Assembly: GCA_036279295.1 (NCBI GenBank)
Contig: DASUJK010000317.1
Span: forward strand, 1-64,000
DNA: 64,000 bases
Direction: 5' to 3'
Origin: DATEPR01 sp036279295
GTDB lineage: Bacteria; Actinomycetota; Actinomycetes; Mycobacteriales; Pseudonocardiaceae
The notes under the pieces were generated by a model. That model had not been told where the DNA came from and ran no database searches. It saw only the letters and a program-made list of their open reading frames with translations. The position numbers and the translations under genes are program-made. Positions 42,191-51,409 of the stretch are shown one piece after another (position 1 is the stretch's first letter; every line of letters starts with the position of its first letter).

Positions 42191-43188
42191 GGGGTCACCC
42201 GCACGGAGCCGTCGGTGCCGATGGCGATGTCGGCGGCCTGGCCCTGCGGCACGGAGACGGTCGTGGTGACACCGTTGGCCGCGGTCACCGAGACCTCTTC
42301 ACCGCCGGTCAGCGGTGTCGGTGGTGGCGCCATTGGTGCTGCCGGCGCTACCGGCGCGGTGGCCGCCGTGCTCGTCGGGTCCACGGCGATCCAGCTGTTC
42401 GACGGGTCGATGCCGGGCGTCAGGCCGTTGGTGGTCGTCGGGGTGGTCGGTGCGCCGAAGCCCTGCAGTGCCGGTGGCGTGTAGTTGGTGATTCCGTCCT
42501 GGATGGACTGTCGACCGGTCGTCGTGGCCACCGGCGGCGGGGTCAGCGGCGCCGTGATCGGTGTCGAGCTGATGGTCTGCGTCGTGGGCACCGAGCCGGC
42601 AGCCGCTGTGGTCGCCGCGGTCCCGCCAGTGCCCGAGGCCAGTTGCTCGATCTGCCCGATGATGCCGACCAGGGTGGCGATCTCCGCACCCAGTTGGCCC
42701 GCGCCCAACGCCGACAACAGGCCCTCGATCGCGGTGATGAACGCCCGCAGCGACGCGCTGGTCGCCGTGGACAGCGCGACGGCGGCGCTGTAGGTCCACG
42801 GGTTGGACATCAGCGACGCGACCGTCGGGTTCACCGAGCCGACCACCGACGTGTACGCGGTCTGCGCCGACTGCACCAGCGTGCCGGACACGCCGAGCAG
42901 CTTGGCGCCGTTCTGCACCACCTGGATGATCTTCTCGAACGCCTGCAGTGAGCCGGTGATCTGCTGCACGGCCGACTGGGATGCCTGGCCGGACCACACC
43001 GTCTTCAGCTGGTCAGCGGCTTTCGTGAATTCGTCCAGCATCGAGATGAACTGCGTCGCCTTGGCGAGCAGCCCGGTGGAGTGCTGCGCGATCTGTGTGG
43101 GTTGACCCGTGACGATCTGCGGCAGAAACGTACTCGGTCCACCGGAAGACGCTGTCGCGTCCATCGCGCTGGAATTCGGGAAGAACAT
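42187..43188 (-). CDS. WXG-type ESX substrate with Thr/Pro-rich C-terminus
   Basis: A 333-residue protein. The N-terminal half is helical and contains VWSGQASQSAVQQITGSLQA, a WXG turn. A hydrophobic helical region follows (WTYSAAVALSTATSASLRAF, ALGAGQLGAEIATLVGIIGQ), then a low-complexity Thr/Pro/Ala linker (TITAPLTPPPVATTTG-like, PVAPAAPMAPPPTP) and a short terminal beta domain (GGEEVSVTAANGVTTTVSVP). It resembles PPE/EspB-like secreted structural proteins. AAAAGG precedes the ATG. It lies between two other substrate candidates in one operon. Confidence 0.72.
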   Translation of the reverse strand: MFFPNSSAMDATASSGGPSTFLPQIVTGQPTQIAQHSTGLLAKATQFISMLDEFTKAADQLKTVWSGQASQSAVQQITGSLQAFEKIIQVVQNGAKLLGVSGTLVQSAQTAYTSVVGSVNPTVASLMSNPWTYSAAVALSTATSASLRAFITAIEGLLSALGAGQLGAEIATLVGIIGQIEQLASGTGGTAATTAAAGSVPTTQTISSTPITAPLTPPPVATTTGRQSIQDGITNYTPPALQGFGAPTTPTTTNGLTPGIDPSNSWIAVDPTSTAATAPVAPAAPMAPPPTPLTGGEEVSVTAANGVTTTVSVPQGQAADIAIGTDGSVRVTP

Positions 43189-43212
43189 AGCGGCGCCTTT
43201 TCTGCCAGGGCG

Positions 43213-43983
43213 TCACATCGGGCGGTAGACCCGAAGTGTCGCGACGTCACCGAAATCAGGTTGGACAAGGCCGTTGTTGTAGAGCTGGCCCGAGTTGCCG
43301 ATGACGCCGAGCACCGTGCCCGCACCGCTGGTGCCGGTACCCGGGTCGATCACCACCATGTCGCCGTCGTGCACACCGCCCGGCACGTCGCCGAACCCCC
43401 GTGCCGTGCCGGAGTAGACGCCGATCACGCCCAGCCCGGCCTGGTTGTCCGGGCTGGCGTCCAGCCAGGACACGAAATCGTGCGGACTCGACGTCGGCAC
43501 GGCGGCAGTGCCCTGGTTGCCGACACCGGCCGCCGTCAGGTAGCCGACGACATTGCTCACCGAGTTCGGCTGGGCCGCTGCCGTGCCGGTGCCCGCGCTG
43601 ACCGCCTGACCGGCCACCTGCGCGCCGGCCGGCGACGACCACAGCCCGGACGTTGTGGTGGGTGTGGTGCCGGGCTGGCCGCCGCCGTAGCCGGTGGCCA
43701 CCGCCTGGTCGGCCGAGTCGTAGGCGTCGACCGAGCTCTTGACCAGGTTGTTCACCTGTTGCAACAGCGTCAACAGGGAGCGCATGGCCGTCACCTGCTG
43801 GCCCTGCATCTGGGTGTTCGCCGAGGCCACGGCACTGCCGATGGTGGCGAACGAGGTGGGCGCGACGATCATCGACTCCAGTTGGAGCACGGAGTTCATC
43901 GTCTGCATGATGATGCCGCCGACGTTGCCGACGATGGACCGCACGGCCTCCGGCGTCACGTCGTACTGGCCGGTGCTCACCAT
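43213..43983 (-). CDS. ESX-associated helical protein, first gene of the minus-strand operon
   Basis: A 256-residue protein. The N-terminus (TGQYDVTPEAVRSIVGNVGG) and following helices (QMQGQQVTAMRSLLTLLQQV, NNLVKSSVDAYDSADQAVA) fit the short helical-hairpin domains that accompany ESX substrates, though no WXG is present. The C-terminal half is a glycine-rich beta-like domain (VIGVYSGTARGFGDVPGG, GDMVVIDPGTGTSGAGTVLG). AAGGGAG nine bases upstream supports ATG 43983. Probably secreted or a substrate partner; function unknown. Confidence 0.7.
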   Translation of the reverse strand: MVSTGQYDVTPEAVRSIVGNVGGIIMQTMNSVLQLESMIVAPTSFATIGSAVASANTQMQGQQVTAMRSLLTLLQQVNNLVKSSVDAYDSADQAVATGYGGGQPGTTPTTTSGLWSSPAGAQVAGQAVSAGTGTAAAQPNSVSNVVGYLTAAGVGNQGTAAVPTSSPHDFVSWLDASPDNQAGLGVIGVYSGTARGFGDVPGGVHDGDMVVIDPGTGTSGAGTVLGVIGNSGQLYNNGLVQPDFGDVATLRVYRPM

Positions 43984-44059
43984 CTGTCCGCTCCCTTCGT
44001 CGGCGAACGTCAGGTTAAGTTCGCGTCGAAGAGGCGACGGACGGCAAAAGTACCCGCTT

Positions 44060-44090
44060 GGTTCTGGCGCGCCGGCGGCGCGGGAGAACC
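44060..44090. other. Hairpin upstream of the minus-strand ESX operon
   Basis: GGTTCT (44060-44065) pairs with AGAACC (44085-44090), and GC-rich inner arms add further pairs after two mismatches. It lies about 75 bases upstream of the first substrate gene, in its leader or promoter. The gene-free stretch 43984-44547 holds this hairpin and the repeats listed next; I see no coding region in it. Confidence 0.4.
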
Positions 44091-44422
44091 AGGAGCGAAG
44101 CGACTCGTCGACACTTCCGAGGTGAGCCTCAGCGGCTGCTGGGTACTCCGCGTGGCGGGGGCGGCGGCTCGGGTAGTGGCACACACCGGCAGTCGCCACC
44201 ACCGCGGCACTGCCCACTCAGCCACAACACACAGCGGGCTCGCGCCCGCGCCGCACTGTTCGGTTCGCCCATGGCGCCCCACCATCCGGTTGATCTGGTC
44301 GGCCGGCGCGACCGAAGGAGAAACCCTCGACATCCGGCCACGCCGACCCGCACCTCGATAGTCTCGCGGTCCGCGATGTTCTTGAAGCGCGCCGCGACAG
44401 CCTTTCTTATGGTGCCCGCTGG

Positions 44423-44523
44423 ACAACCCTGCCGAACTAGCAGGGTTGTGCGAATAGCCTATTCGGTCGGAAAACTGTATCCACGGGTCGCTGAATCGGT
44501 ACTCTGGACAGAAATCCACGGGT
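44423..44523. promoter_or_regulatory. Clustered inverted and direct repeats upstream of the XRE regulator
   Basis: Three elements lie in 100 bases. ACAACCCTGC (44423-44432) and GCAGGGTTGT (44440-44449) are a perfect 10-bp inverted repeat. CGAATAG-C-CTATTCG (44451-44465) is a perfect palindrome. ATCCACGGGT occurs twice as a direct repeat (44479-44488 and 44514-44523, 35 bases apart). They precede the XRE gene at 44548 and are candidate operators for it or for the divergent substrate operon. Confidence 0.5.
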
Positions 44524-44547
44524 GCGAACCAATGATTGGGGGCCGAC

Positions 44548-45765
44548 ATGCCGGTGGCGTGGGGGCTCGGTGAGAACGTTGCCCGAATACGCAAGGCACG
44601 CAACCTGTCCCAGGAGGAACTGGCGGCGGCAGCCGGGGTGGCGGTGGACACCGTGGCGCGGCTGGAGCGCGGCGAGCGGCAGACCACCCGAACATCGACG
44701 TTGAACAAGCTGGCCAGGGCATTGGGCGTGGAACCGACGACATTGCTCGGTATCCTCCCGCCACCGCACGAGCCTGCCCGCAGCGACATGGTCGACCTGC
44801 GCAAGGCATTGACGTCATCCGTCGAAGTGCCGGGTCTCGCCGATTTCACTGATCTTCAGGAAACCGTACCATTGGCCGAATTGCGTGGTTCGCTGTCATA
44901 CGCATGGCAGGCATATATCGCGGGCCGCCACTCGGAACTGCTGCACACGCTGCCGGTACTGCTCGCCGACGCCCACCGACTGGTGCACGAGGCAAAAGGC
45001 GCGCGGCTCAATTCGGCGTACTCCGTGCTCAGTGGGGCTTATCGGCTCGGTGCCGGCACCGCGGGCCGGTTCGGTATGGACGATCTGGCGTTCATCGCCG
45101 CCGAACGGGCGGTCCGGGTGGCCAAACTGTCCGACGATCCGGACATCGGCGTGGCCGTGTCGACCAGGTACCTGGTGTGGGTGCTGGTCCGCCAGGGCAG
45201 GACCGCCGAGGCCGAGACGGTCGCCGTGCGGATGGCGGAGCGGGTCGAGCCGAGGATGGCCGACCGCAATCCCAGAGCGCTCGGAGTGTTCGGCAACCTG
45301 CTGTTCAACGCGGCATCGGCGGCACTGCGAGGCGATCGAGGCGCCAGGTCGGGCGAGCTGCTGCGGGTGGCCCAGGCGGCCGCCGTGCGCTCCGGCCGGG
45401 ACGAGGTCAGCGAAGCCGGCATCTTCGGTCCCAGGATCGCGGCGATCCAGGGTGTGGACCAGGCGGTCCGGCTCGGTGACCCGGAAGCGGCGATGCGCCT
45501 GGCCGAGACGGTGCCCGAGGCGAACGGCCCGGTACCGGCGTTCTGGGAGGCCGGGCACCGCATCCACCTGGCGTCGGCAGCGGCCGAGCTACGGCTGGAA
45601 CGACGGGCGCTGACCCTGTTGGCCCAGGCCAGGGACCTGGCCCCGGACTGGGTGCGCTACCAGCCGTTGGGCTCGGCCGTGATGCGCGAGATCGTGGACC
45701 GGGCGACCCGCCGCAGGAACGAGGAGTTCGCCGGCCTGGCCGAGCACTACGGAGTAGTGGCGTAG
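44548..45765 (+). CDS. XRE regulator with TPR-like C-terminal domain
   Basis: A 405-residue regulator. The N-terminal helix-turn-helix (NVARIRKARNLSQEELAAAAG, VDTVARLERGE) is followed by about 320 residues of helical repeats of the kind seen in actinobacterial XRE/TPR regulators (AYIAGRHSELLHTLPVLLAD, YRLGAGTAGRFGMDDLAFIA, AAERAVRVAKLS). GGGGG five bases before ATG 44548 supports that start. Located between the minus-strand substrate operon and eccC, it probably regulates the ESX locus, perhaps by sensing a peptide; that is inference. Confidence 0.88.
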   Translation: MPVAWGLGENVARIRKARNLSQEELAAAAGVAVDTVARLERGERQTTRTSTLNKLARALGVEPTTLLGILPPPHEPARSDMVDLRKALTSSVEVPGLADFTDLQETVPLAELRGSLSYAWQAYIAGRHSELLHTLPVLLADAHRLVHEAKGARLNSAYSVLSGAYRLGAGTAGRFGMDDLAFIAAERAVRVAKLSDDPDIGVAVSTRYLVWVLVRQGRTAEAETVAVRMAERVEPRMADRNPRALGVFGNLLFNAASAALRGDRGARSGELLRVAQAAAVRSGRDEVSEAGIFGPRIAAIQGVDQAVRLGDPEAAMRLAETVPEANGPVPAFWEAGHRIHLASAAAELRLERRALTLLAQARDLAPDWVRYQPLGSAVMREIVDRATRRRNEEFAGLAEHYGVVA

Positions 45766-45863
45766 TAGTCCGTTTTGTCGGTGCCCTCCGGCACGATCAC
45801 CCTTGGTACCCGATTCACGACTCCACGTGACGGTTCGGGCCACGGCCGCCGGAGGACTCCACC

Positions 45864-46055
45864 ATGAAACGCCTGTTCGGCGCACTCCTGCTCGTCGGCA
45901 TGTTCGTGTTCGTCGTCGGCTACGCCTCCCGACATCGAACACTCAAGGGCGAGGGAGCGGAGGCAGACCAAGCACCTAGCCACTCCCAACGCAACCAGCA
46001 AACACGAAGCAACCAGCCACCCAGCGGACCGCAGTCGGCAGAATTACCCACATAG
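45864..46055 (+). CDS. Small membrane protein before eccC
   Basis: A 63-residue protein with an N-terminal hydrophobic helix (LFGALLLVGMFVFVVGYA) and a polar Gln/Ser-rich tail (QAPSHSQRNQQTRSNQPPSG). CCGGAGGA stands eight bases before the ATG. The tail uses less GC-rich codons than neighbours. No family recognised. Its place 30 bases upstream of eccC suggests cotranscription. Confidence 0.6.
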   Translation: MKRLFGALLLVGMFVFVVGYASRHRTLKGEGAEADQAPSHSQRNQQTRSNQPPSGPQSAELPT

Positions 46056-46085
46056 TCGCTGGCCGGAATCACCACAATCGGGGCT

Positions 46086-49000
46086 GTGACCTCACCGGCC
46101 CGTCGTGCCGCCATGCCCGAGCAGCCGCAGGGCGAGATCATGCTCCAGTCGCCGCCGCTGCTGCCCAAGGGGAGCAACGCGGGCGCGATGCAGCTGATGT
46201 TCTTCCTGCCGATGATGCTCGGTATGGGCGCCATGTCCTTCGTCTACATCGGGCGTGGCGGCGGCGCGATGACCTACATCTTCGGCGCGTTGTTCGTGTC
46301 GTCGATGATCGGCATGATCATCATGTCGCTGGCCCGGGGTGGCGCGGCCAAGAAGGCGCAGATCAACGAGGAGCGACGGGACTACCAGCGTTACCTCGGC
46401 GGCCTACGCCAACGTGTCCGCGAGATCGCCGAGCACCAACGGACCACCCTGGCCGCGGCCGCACCGAGACCAGCCGACCTGTGGGCCTTCGTGGACCGGG
46501 GGCGACTCTGGGAGCGGCGCCGCTCGGACCCGGACTTCGGGCAGGTCCGCGTGGGCACCGGACCGCAACGCCTGGCCACACCGCTACGCGCGCCGCAGAC
46601 CGTCCCCCTGGAGGACCTGGACCCCGTCTCGTCCACGGCGCTCCGCCACTTCATCCGCACTTACGCGACCGTGCCCAACCTCCCGGTGGCGATCTCCCTC
46701 CGCTCCTTCGCCTACGTGGACGTCAGCGGCGACCGGGACCGCGTCCTGGCCGCGATCCGCGCACTGCTGGCCCAACTGGCCACCTTCCACTCCCCCGACG
46801 ACCTGCGCATCGCGCTGTGCGTGGCAGGCGACCGGCATCCGGACTGGGAGTGGGCCAAATGGCTGCCGCACTCGCACGCGACACCAACAAGAGAGGACGG
46901 CAGCACCGACGCCACCGGCCCGGCGAGGCTGGTCGCGGACAACCTGACGGCACTGGCGAAACTGCTCGGCCCGGATCTCGGCGAGCGGCCGCCGTTCACG
47001 AAAGCCGCCGGCATGGGCTACGACTACCGGCACATCGTGGTCGTCGTGGACGGCGGCCGGACCTACGGTGATCTCGCCATCGCGCCGGACGGCGGTCGCT
47101 ACGCCGTGACCGTGCTGGACGTCAGTGGCGAGGCGCCGCTGCACAATCCTGGCCCGAACACGCTGTGCCTGCACGTGTCCGGCGACCGGGTGGGCATGGT
47201 GGTCGGCTCCGGTGACGAGCAGCGCATCGCGTTCCTCGGCCAGCCCGACCAGTTCGACCCGGTGGCCGCCGAAGCGCTGGCCAGGCAGCTGATCCCGCTC
47301 TACCGGGCGGCACCCGTGGTGTCCGAGTCACCGATGGCCAACGCCCTTGGCCTACCCGGCCTGCTCGGCATCGGCGATCCACGCGACCTGGACACCGGCA
47401 TCACCTGGCAGCGCAGGCCACCCCGCAACCGGCTGCGCATCCCGATCGGCGTCGACCCGACCGGCCGGCCGGTGGAACTGGACCTGAAGGAGTCGGCCGA
47501 GGGCGGCATGGGGCCGCACGGCCTGGTCATCGGCGCCACCGGGTCGGGCAAGAGCGAACTGCTGCGCACCCTGGTCACCGGCCTTGCGGCGACGCACTCG
47601 TCGGAGAACCTGAACCTGGCGTTGATCGACTTCAAGGGCGGCGCCACGTTCGCCGGTATGGCCGAGCTGCCGCACACGTGTGCCGTGATCACCAACCTGT
47701 CCGACGAGCTGCCACTGGTCGACCGCATGGGTGACGCCATCAACGGCGAGGTCGTGCGCCGGCAGGAACTGCTCCGGGCGGCCGGCAACTACGCCTCCGT
47801 GCGCGACTACGAGAAGGCCCGCGAGCAGGGTGCCGACCTGGCGCCGTTGCCGTCGCTGCTGGTGATCATCGACGAGTTCAGCGAGCTGTTGTCCTCCCGA
47901 CCCGACTTCATCGACCTGTTCGTGATGATCGGCAGGCTGGGCCGCAGCCTGGGCATTCACCTGTTGCTGGCCTCGCAACGGCTGGAGGAGGGCAGGCTGC
48001 GCGGCCTGGACTCGCACCTGTCCTACCGGGTCGGCCTGCGCACCTTCTCCGCGTCGGAGAGCCGCACAGTGCTCGGCGTGGCCGACGCCTACCAGTTGCC
48101 GCCGATCCCCGGTTCGGCGTTCCTCAAGTTCGACACGGAGTCCCTGGTCCGATTGCGTGCGGCCTACGTGTCCGGCGAGCTGCCGGCCCGCGGCCAGGCG
48201 ATAGCGGAAGCCGTCCTCGGGCCGAACACCGTGCTGCCCTTCAGGCTGGCCCCGGTCGGCGAGGCGGCCCGGCCACCGCAACCGCAGATGACCGAAAAGG
48301 CACCGGATCAGCCGACGACCGGCGAGACGATCATGGCCGCGATGGTGTCCCGGCTGGCCGGCAAAGGCCCGGCAGCGCACCAGATCTGGCTGCCGCCGCT
48401 GGACGAACCGCCCACAGTGGACCAATTGCTCACCCCGCTCGGCGTGGACCCGGAGCGCGGCCTGTGCCCGGCGGGCTGGGGCGGCAACGGGCAGCTGATC
48501 GTACCGGTGGCGATCGTGGACAAGCCGTTCGAGCAGCGCCGTGACCTGCTGTGGGCCGACCTGTCCGGCGCGGCAGGGCACGCCATCGTGGTCGGCGCAC
48601 CGCAGAGCGGCAAGAGCACGTTGCTGCGTGGCCTGGTGTCGGTGCTCGCGCTGACCCACACTCCGGTCGAGGCGCAGTTCTTCCTGCTGGACATGGGCGG
48701 TGGCGCACTGGGGCCGATGGCCGGTCTGCCGCACGTGTCCGGGTACGCCACCCGGCGCGACGCGCAGCGCTGCCGGCGGCTGGTCGCCGAGGTCGTCACC
48801 CTGTTGGCCCAGCGGGAGCAGTTCTTCGCCGCCAACGGGATCGACTCGATCGCAGGGTTCCGCAAGCGCCGTGCCGAGTTCACCGAGGGTGGCGCGGACG
48901 GCCGGGAGTTCGGTGACGTGTTCCTGGTGGTGGACGACTGGACGACGCTGCGCCAGGAGTACGAGCAGCTGGAGGAGGCCATCACCAACCTGGCCGCCCG

Positions 49001-50081
49001 TGGGCTCGGCTTCGGCATCCACGTCGTGGTGTCGGTGAACTGGTGGATGGGCGTGCGGGCGCAGCTGCGGGACGCCATCGGCACCCGCTTCGAGCTGCGG
49101 CTGGGTGACCCGTCCGACTCGGTGATGGACCGCAGGACGGCGCAGAACGTGCCGCAGGACGCGCCCGGTCGCGGCATCACCAAGGACAAGCTGCACTTCC
49201 TCACCGCACTGCCCAGGATCGACGGCGACCAGCGGGCAACCACGGTCGCTGCCGGCACCACGGATCTGGTGGCGCGGATCGACGCGGCGTGGCAGGGACC
49301 GAAGGCGCCACCGGTCCGGCTGCTGCCGCAGCTGATCGAGCCGCCGACGGTGCACGCCATGAGCACGGCGACCGGTCGGGCCTTCCCACTGGGCATCGCG
49401 GAATCCGACCTCAAGCCCGTGTACCTGGACTTCGGCACCGACCCGCACTTTCTCGCGTTCGGCGACGTCGAGTCCGGCAAGTCGAACCTGCTGCGCACGA
49501 TCGCCGACGGCATCACGTCGCACTACTCCCCCAGTGAGGCCGCGATCATCGTCGTGGACTACCGGCGTGGCCTGCTGGACGCGGTCACCGGCGACCACCT
49601 GCTCGGCTACGCGGGCGCGGAACCGGTGCTGACCGGGCTGCTGGCCGAGGTCGAGCAGGCCATGCGGATGCGGCTGCCCGGCCCGGACGTGACGTCCGAC
49701 CAGCTGCGCACCAGATCGTGGTGGACCGGGCCGGACCTGTTCGTGCTGGTGGACGACTACGAACTGGTCGCCACTGCTGGCCGCAACCCGTTGGCCGTGC
49801 TGCTGGAATTCCTGCCCCAGGCCAGGGACATCGGCCTGCACCTGATCGTGGCGCGAGCCAGTGGTGGCGCGTCCAGGGCGCTGTTCGAGCCGACGCTGCA
49901 ACGAGTTCGGGAACTCGGATCGCCGGGGCTGGTGCTGTCCGGGGACAAGGACGAGGGCACGCTGCTCGCTGACATCAAACCGAGCCATCAACCGCCCGGT
50001 CGGGGCACGTTGGTCCGCCGCAGGATGGGGTCGGCGCTGGTGCAGGTCACGTGGACGGCACCGGCCGTGACGAGCGGATGA
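46086..50081 (+). CDS. eccC: Type VII secretion ATPase EccC (three FtsK/SpoIIIE domains)
   Basis: A 1331-residue motor of the ESX system, single-chain rather than split into EccCa/EccCb. Two membrane helices lie near the N-terminus (MQLMFFLPMMLGMGAMSFVY and MTYIFGALFVSSMIGMIIM). Three nucleotide-binding domains follow: Walker A GATGSGKS at about residue 483, GAPQSGKS at about 837 and GDVESGKS at about 1126. The first Walker B is intact (LLVIIDEFSELL); the second and third read VVDD and LVDD in place of DE, as usual in EccC. By family knowledge domain 3 binds substrate C-terminal signals. The start is GTG 46086 (ATG 46113 is possible). The esx genes follow. Confidence 0.96.
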   Translation: MTSPARRAAMPEQPQGEIMLQSPPLLPKGSNAGAMQLMFFLPMMLGMGAMSFVYIGRGGGAMTYIFGALFVSSMIGMIIMSLARGGAAKKAQINEERRDYQRYLGGLRQRVREIAEHQRTTLAAAAPRPADLWAFVDRGRLWERRRSDPDFGQVRVGTGPQRLATPLRAPQTVPLEDLDPVSSTALRHFIRTYATVPNLPVAISLRSFAYVDVSGDRDRVLAAIRALLAQLATFHSPDDLRIALCVAGDRHPDWEWAKWLPHSHATPTREDGSTDATGPARLVADNLTALAKLLGPDLGERPPFTKAAGMGYDYRHIVVVVDGGRTYGDLAIAPDGGRYAVTVLDVSGEAPLHNPGPNTLCLHVSGDRVGMVVGSGDEQRIAFLGQPDQFDPVAAEALARQLIPLYRAAPVVSESPMANALGLPGLLGIGDPRDLDTGITWQRRPPRNRLRIPIGVDPTGRPVELDLKESAEGGMGPHGLVIGATGSGKSELLRTLVTGLAATHSSENLNLALIDFKGGATFAGMAELPHTCAVITNLSDELPLVDRMGDAINGEVVRRQELLRAAGNYASVRDYEKAREQGADLAPLPSLLVIIDEFSELLSSRPDFIDLFVMIGRLGRSLGIHLLLASQRLEEGRLRGLDSHLSYRVGLRTFSASESRTVLGVADAYQLPPIPGSAFLKFDTESLVRLRAAYVSGELPARGQAIAEAVLGPNTVLPFRLAPVGEAARPPQPQMTEKAPDQPTTGETIMAAMVSRLAGKGPAAHQIWLPPLDEPPTVDQLLTPLGVDPERGLCPAGWGGNGQLIVPVAIVDKPFEQRRDLLWADLSGAAGHAIVVGAPQSGKSTLLRGLVSVLALTHTPVEAQFFLLDMGGGALGPMAGLPHVSGYATRRDAQRCRRLVAEVVTLLAQREQFFAANGIDSIAGFRKRRAEFTEGGADGREFGDVFLVVDDWTTLRQEYEQLEEAITNLAARGLGFGIHVVVSVNWWMGVRAQLRDAIGTRFELRLGDPSDSVMDRRTAQNVPQDAPGRGITKDKLHFLTALPRIDGDQRATTVAAGTTDLVARIDAAWQGPKAPPVRLLPQLIEPPTVHAMSTATGRAFPLGIAESDLKPVYLDFGTDPHFLAFGDVESGKSNLLRTIADGITSHYSPSEAAIIVVDYRRGLLDAVTGDHLLGYAGAEPVLTGLLAEVEQAMRMRLPGPDVTSDQLRTRSWWTGPDLFVLVDDYELVATAGRNPLAVLLEFLPQARDIGLHLIVARASGGASRALFEPTLQRVRELGSPGLVLSGDKDEGTLLADIKPSHQPPGRGTLVRRRMGSALVQVTWTAPAVTSG

Positions 50082-50138
50082 CCAACGGTCAAACCGTGTG
50101 GGTAATAGTGCCGCCATTCCGACCGGCACAAGTGCCGT

Positions 50139-50166
50139 TTGCCGACGACAGCGGTGTTCCTAGATT
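50139..50166 (+). promoter_or_regulatory. Candidate sigma-70-type promoter of the esx genes
   Basis: TTGCCG (50139-50144) and TAGATT (50161-50166) are 16 bases apart. This places a start site near 50173, about 60 bases before the first WXG100 gene. The 150-base gap after eccC is less GC-rich than the genes and fits a separate promoter giving high expression of the small substrates. Confidence 0.45.
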
Positions 50167-50232
50167 CGTGATGCCAGCGCCGGAGAGCACTTCGGCGACG
50201 ACCTCGAACGAGGAGAGGGAGGTGGCCAACTC

Positions 50233-50583
50233 GTGGCAAGCCAAGGTTATTTGAGTGATTCCCAGGCGATGACGCGTGCGGTCACGGGGTTCGCGGAGTG
50301 CGCGGCGAACGCCAAGAAGACGATGTCCGACCTGGAGAGCGAGCTCATGTCGACCCTGAGCAGCTACGCGGGTGACCAGGCCACGGCGTTCTGGCAGCTG
50401 CACACCCAGTTGCAGGACAAGATGCGGCAGGCCAGCACCGAGCTGGACACCATGTCGAACCTGGTGAACAACAGCTTCCACAACTACGGCTCCGGTGACG
50501 CCACCGTGGCGTCCAGCTTGAAGTCCATGGCCGGCTCCGTCGATGCCGGTGGTGCCGTTCTCGGCCGCCTGAGCGGCATCTGA
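50233..50583 (+). CDS. WXG100-family protein, EsxB-like
   Basis: A 116-residue helical-hairpin protein. The two long helices meet at a turn around DQATAFWQLHTQL; the canonical Trp-X-Gly is replaced by FWQ. The C-terminal region (NSFHNYGSGDATVASSLKSM) lies where ESX substrates carry the YxxxD/E secretion signal, but a clear YxxxD/E is not obvious. GTG start at 50233 behind GGGAGG. It pairs with the next gene, 18 bases on, as expected for an EsxA/EsxB heterodimer. Confidence 0.87.
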   Translation: MASQGYLSDSQAMTRAVTGFAECAANAKKTMSDLESELMSTLSSYAGDQATAFWQLHTQLQDKMRQASTELDTMSNLVNNSFHNYGSGDATVASSLKSMAGSVDAGGAVLGRLSGI

Positions 50584-50601
50584 CCACACAGAAAGGATGG
50601 T

Positions 50602-50913
50602 GTGAGCATGACTGCCGACCAGATCAGCGTCCAGTTCGCGGCCCTGCAGGCCAGCTCGCAGGCGTTGAGCGCGAAGGCCAAGGCGCTCACCGACTACCTG
50701 GACCAGCTGTCGTCCAACCTCCAGCCGCTGAAGCAGAGCTGGTACGCGTCCAACAGCTCGGCGGGTACCGCGGCTGAGCAGTCGGAGACCCGCCTGCGTT
50801 CGGCCGCCGCCGACATCGTGAACATCATCAACCAGTTCGGCGGCAAGGTCTCCGACGCGCACGACCTGCAGTACGCGCTGGAGCAGAAGAACACCAGCTA
50901 CTTCGCTTCCTGA
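50602..50913 (+). CDS. WXG100-family protein, EsxA-like
   Basis: A 103-residue helical-hairpin protein with the turn LKQSWYASNSSAGTAAEQ, where WYAS stands in the WXG position. Flanking helices contain FAALQASSQALSAKAKALTD and RLRSAAADIVNIINQFGGKV. AAAGGA precedes GTG 50602; ATG 50608 is the alternative start. Expected to be secreted as a dimer with the preceding protein. Confidence 0.9.
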   Translation: MSMTADQISVQFAALQASSQALSAKAKALTDYLDQLSSNLQPLKQSWYASNSSAGTAAEQSETRLRSAAADIVNIINQFGGKVSDAHDLQYALEQKNTSYFAS

Positions 50914-50983
50914 TCGTTCGCGATCTCACTCGCGGCCGGCCCGCGCCCGGGCCGGCTGCGAGCACGCTGGAGGAACCGCGCCC

Positions 50984-51409
50984 ATGGCCGACAAGTCGTT
51001 CTTCGTCCATCTGCAGTCGTTGTTCGACTTCGCGAACGAGCTGCAGACCCAACTCACCGGCATGACGGCACCCGCCGACCGGCTGAGCACCCTGGCCACG
51101 TCGCCGGTGCTGCTCGGCGACTTCGGCGAGGCGCACACGTTGGGCGCGAGCCACCAGGCCGCCGTCGCCGAGATGTCCGAGCTGCTCGGCCAGGTCCAGC
51201 AGGCCATCAACTTCGCGGAGAACGTCACGAAGACGGTGGCCACCGGCTACCAGCAGGCCGACCAGGACGTGGCAGGCGGTATGCGGGTGTCCGGAGTGGA
51301 CAGTGTCTCGCAGTCGACGTCGGCAGCGCAGGACGGCGTATGGGCAGCGGCCTACGGCACCCAGCACGACAACCACCATCAGCAGCACTCGGGGGGTGGC
51401 TGGACATGA
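50984..51409 (+). CDS. ESX-associated helical protein
   Basis: A 141-residue mostly helical protein (VHLQSLFDFANELQTQL, LGQVQQAINFAENVTKTVAT) ending in a flexible Gly/His/Gln-rich tail (YGTQHDNHHQQHSGGG). It resembles short EspC-like ESX substrates. The segment NVTKTVATGYQQADQDVAGG includes YQQAD, which fits the YxxxD secretion signal. GGAGGA lies eleven bases before the ATG. The next gene overlaps it by four bases, suggesting the two proteins act as a pair. Confidence 0.78.
   Translation: MADKSFFVHLQSLFDFANELQTQLTGMTAPADRLSTLATSPVLLGDFGEAHTLGASHQAAVAEMSELLGQVQQAINFAENVTKTVATGYQQADQDVAGGMRVSGVDSVSQSTSAAQDGVWAAAYGTQHDNHHQQHSGGGWT

Noticed and set aside
47352..50129. A 925-codon minus-strand open frame opposite eccC
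   Set aside because: Antisense shadow caused by high GC; composition is Arg/Gln/His-biased and the plus strand encodes EccC with three Walker A motifs.
50078..50254. A 58-codon open frame starting at ATG 50078 and overlapping the eccC stop
   Set aside because: Third-position GC is clearly lower than in real genes here, it runs over the esx promoter elements, and it overlaps the start of the first WXG100 gene.
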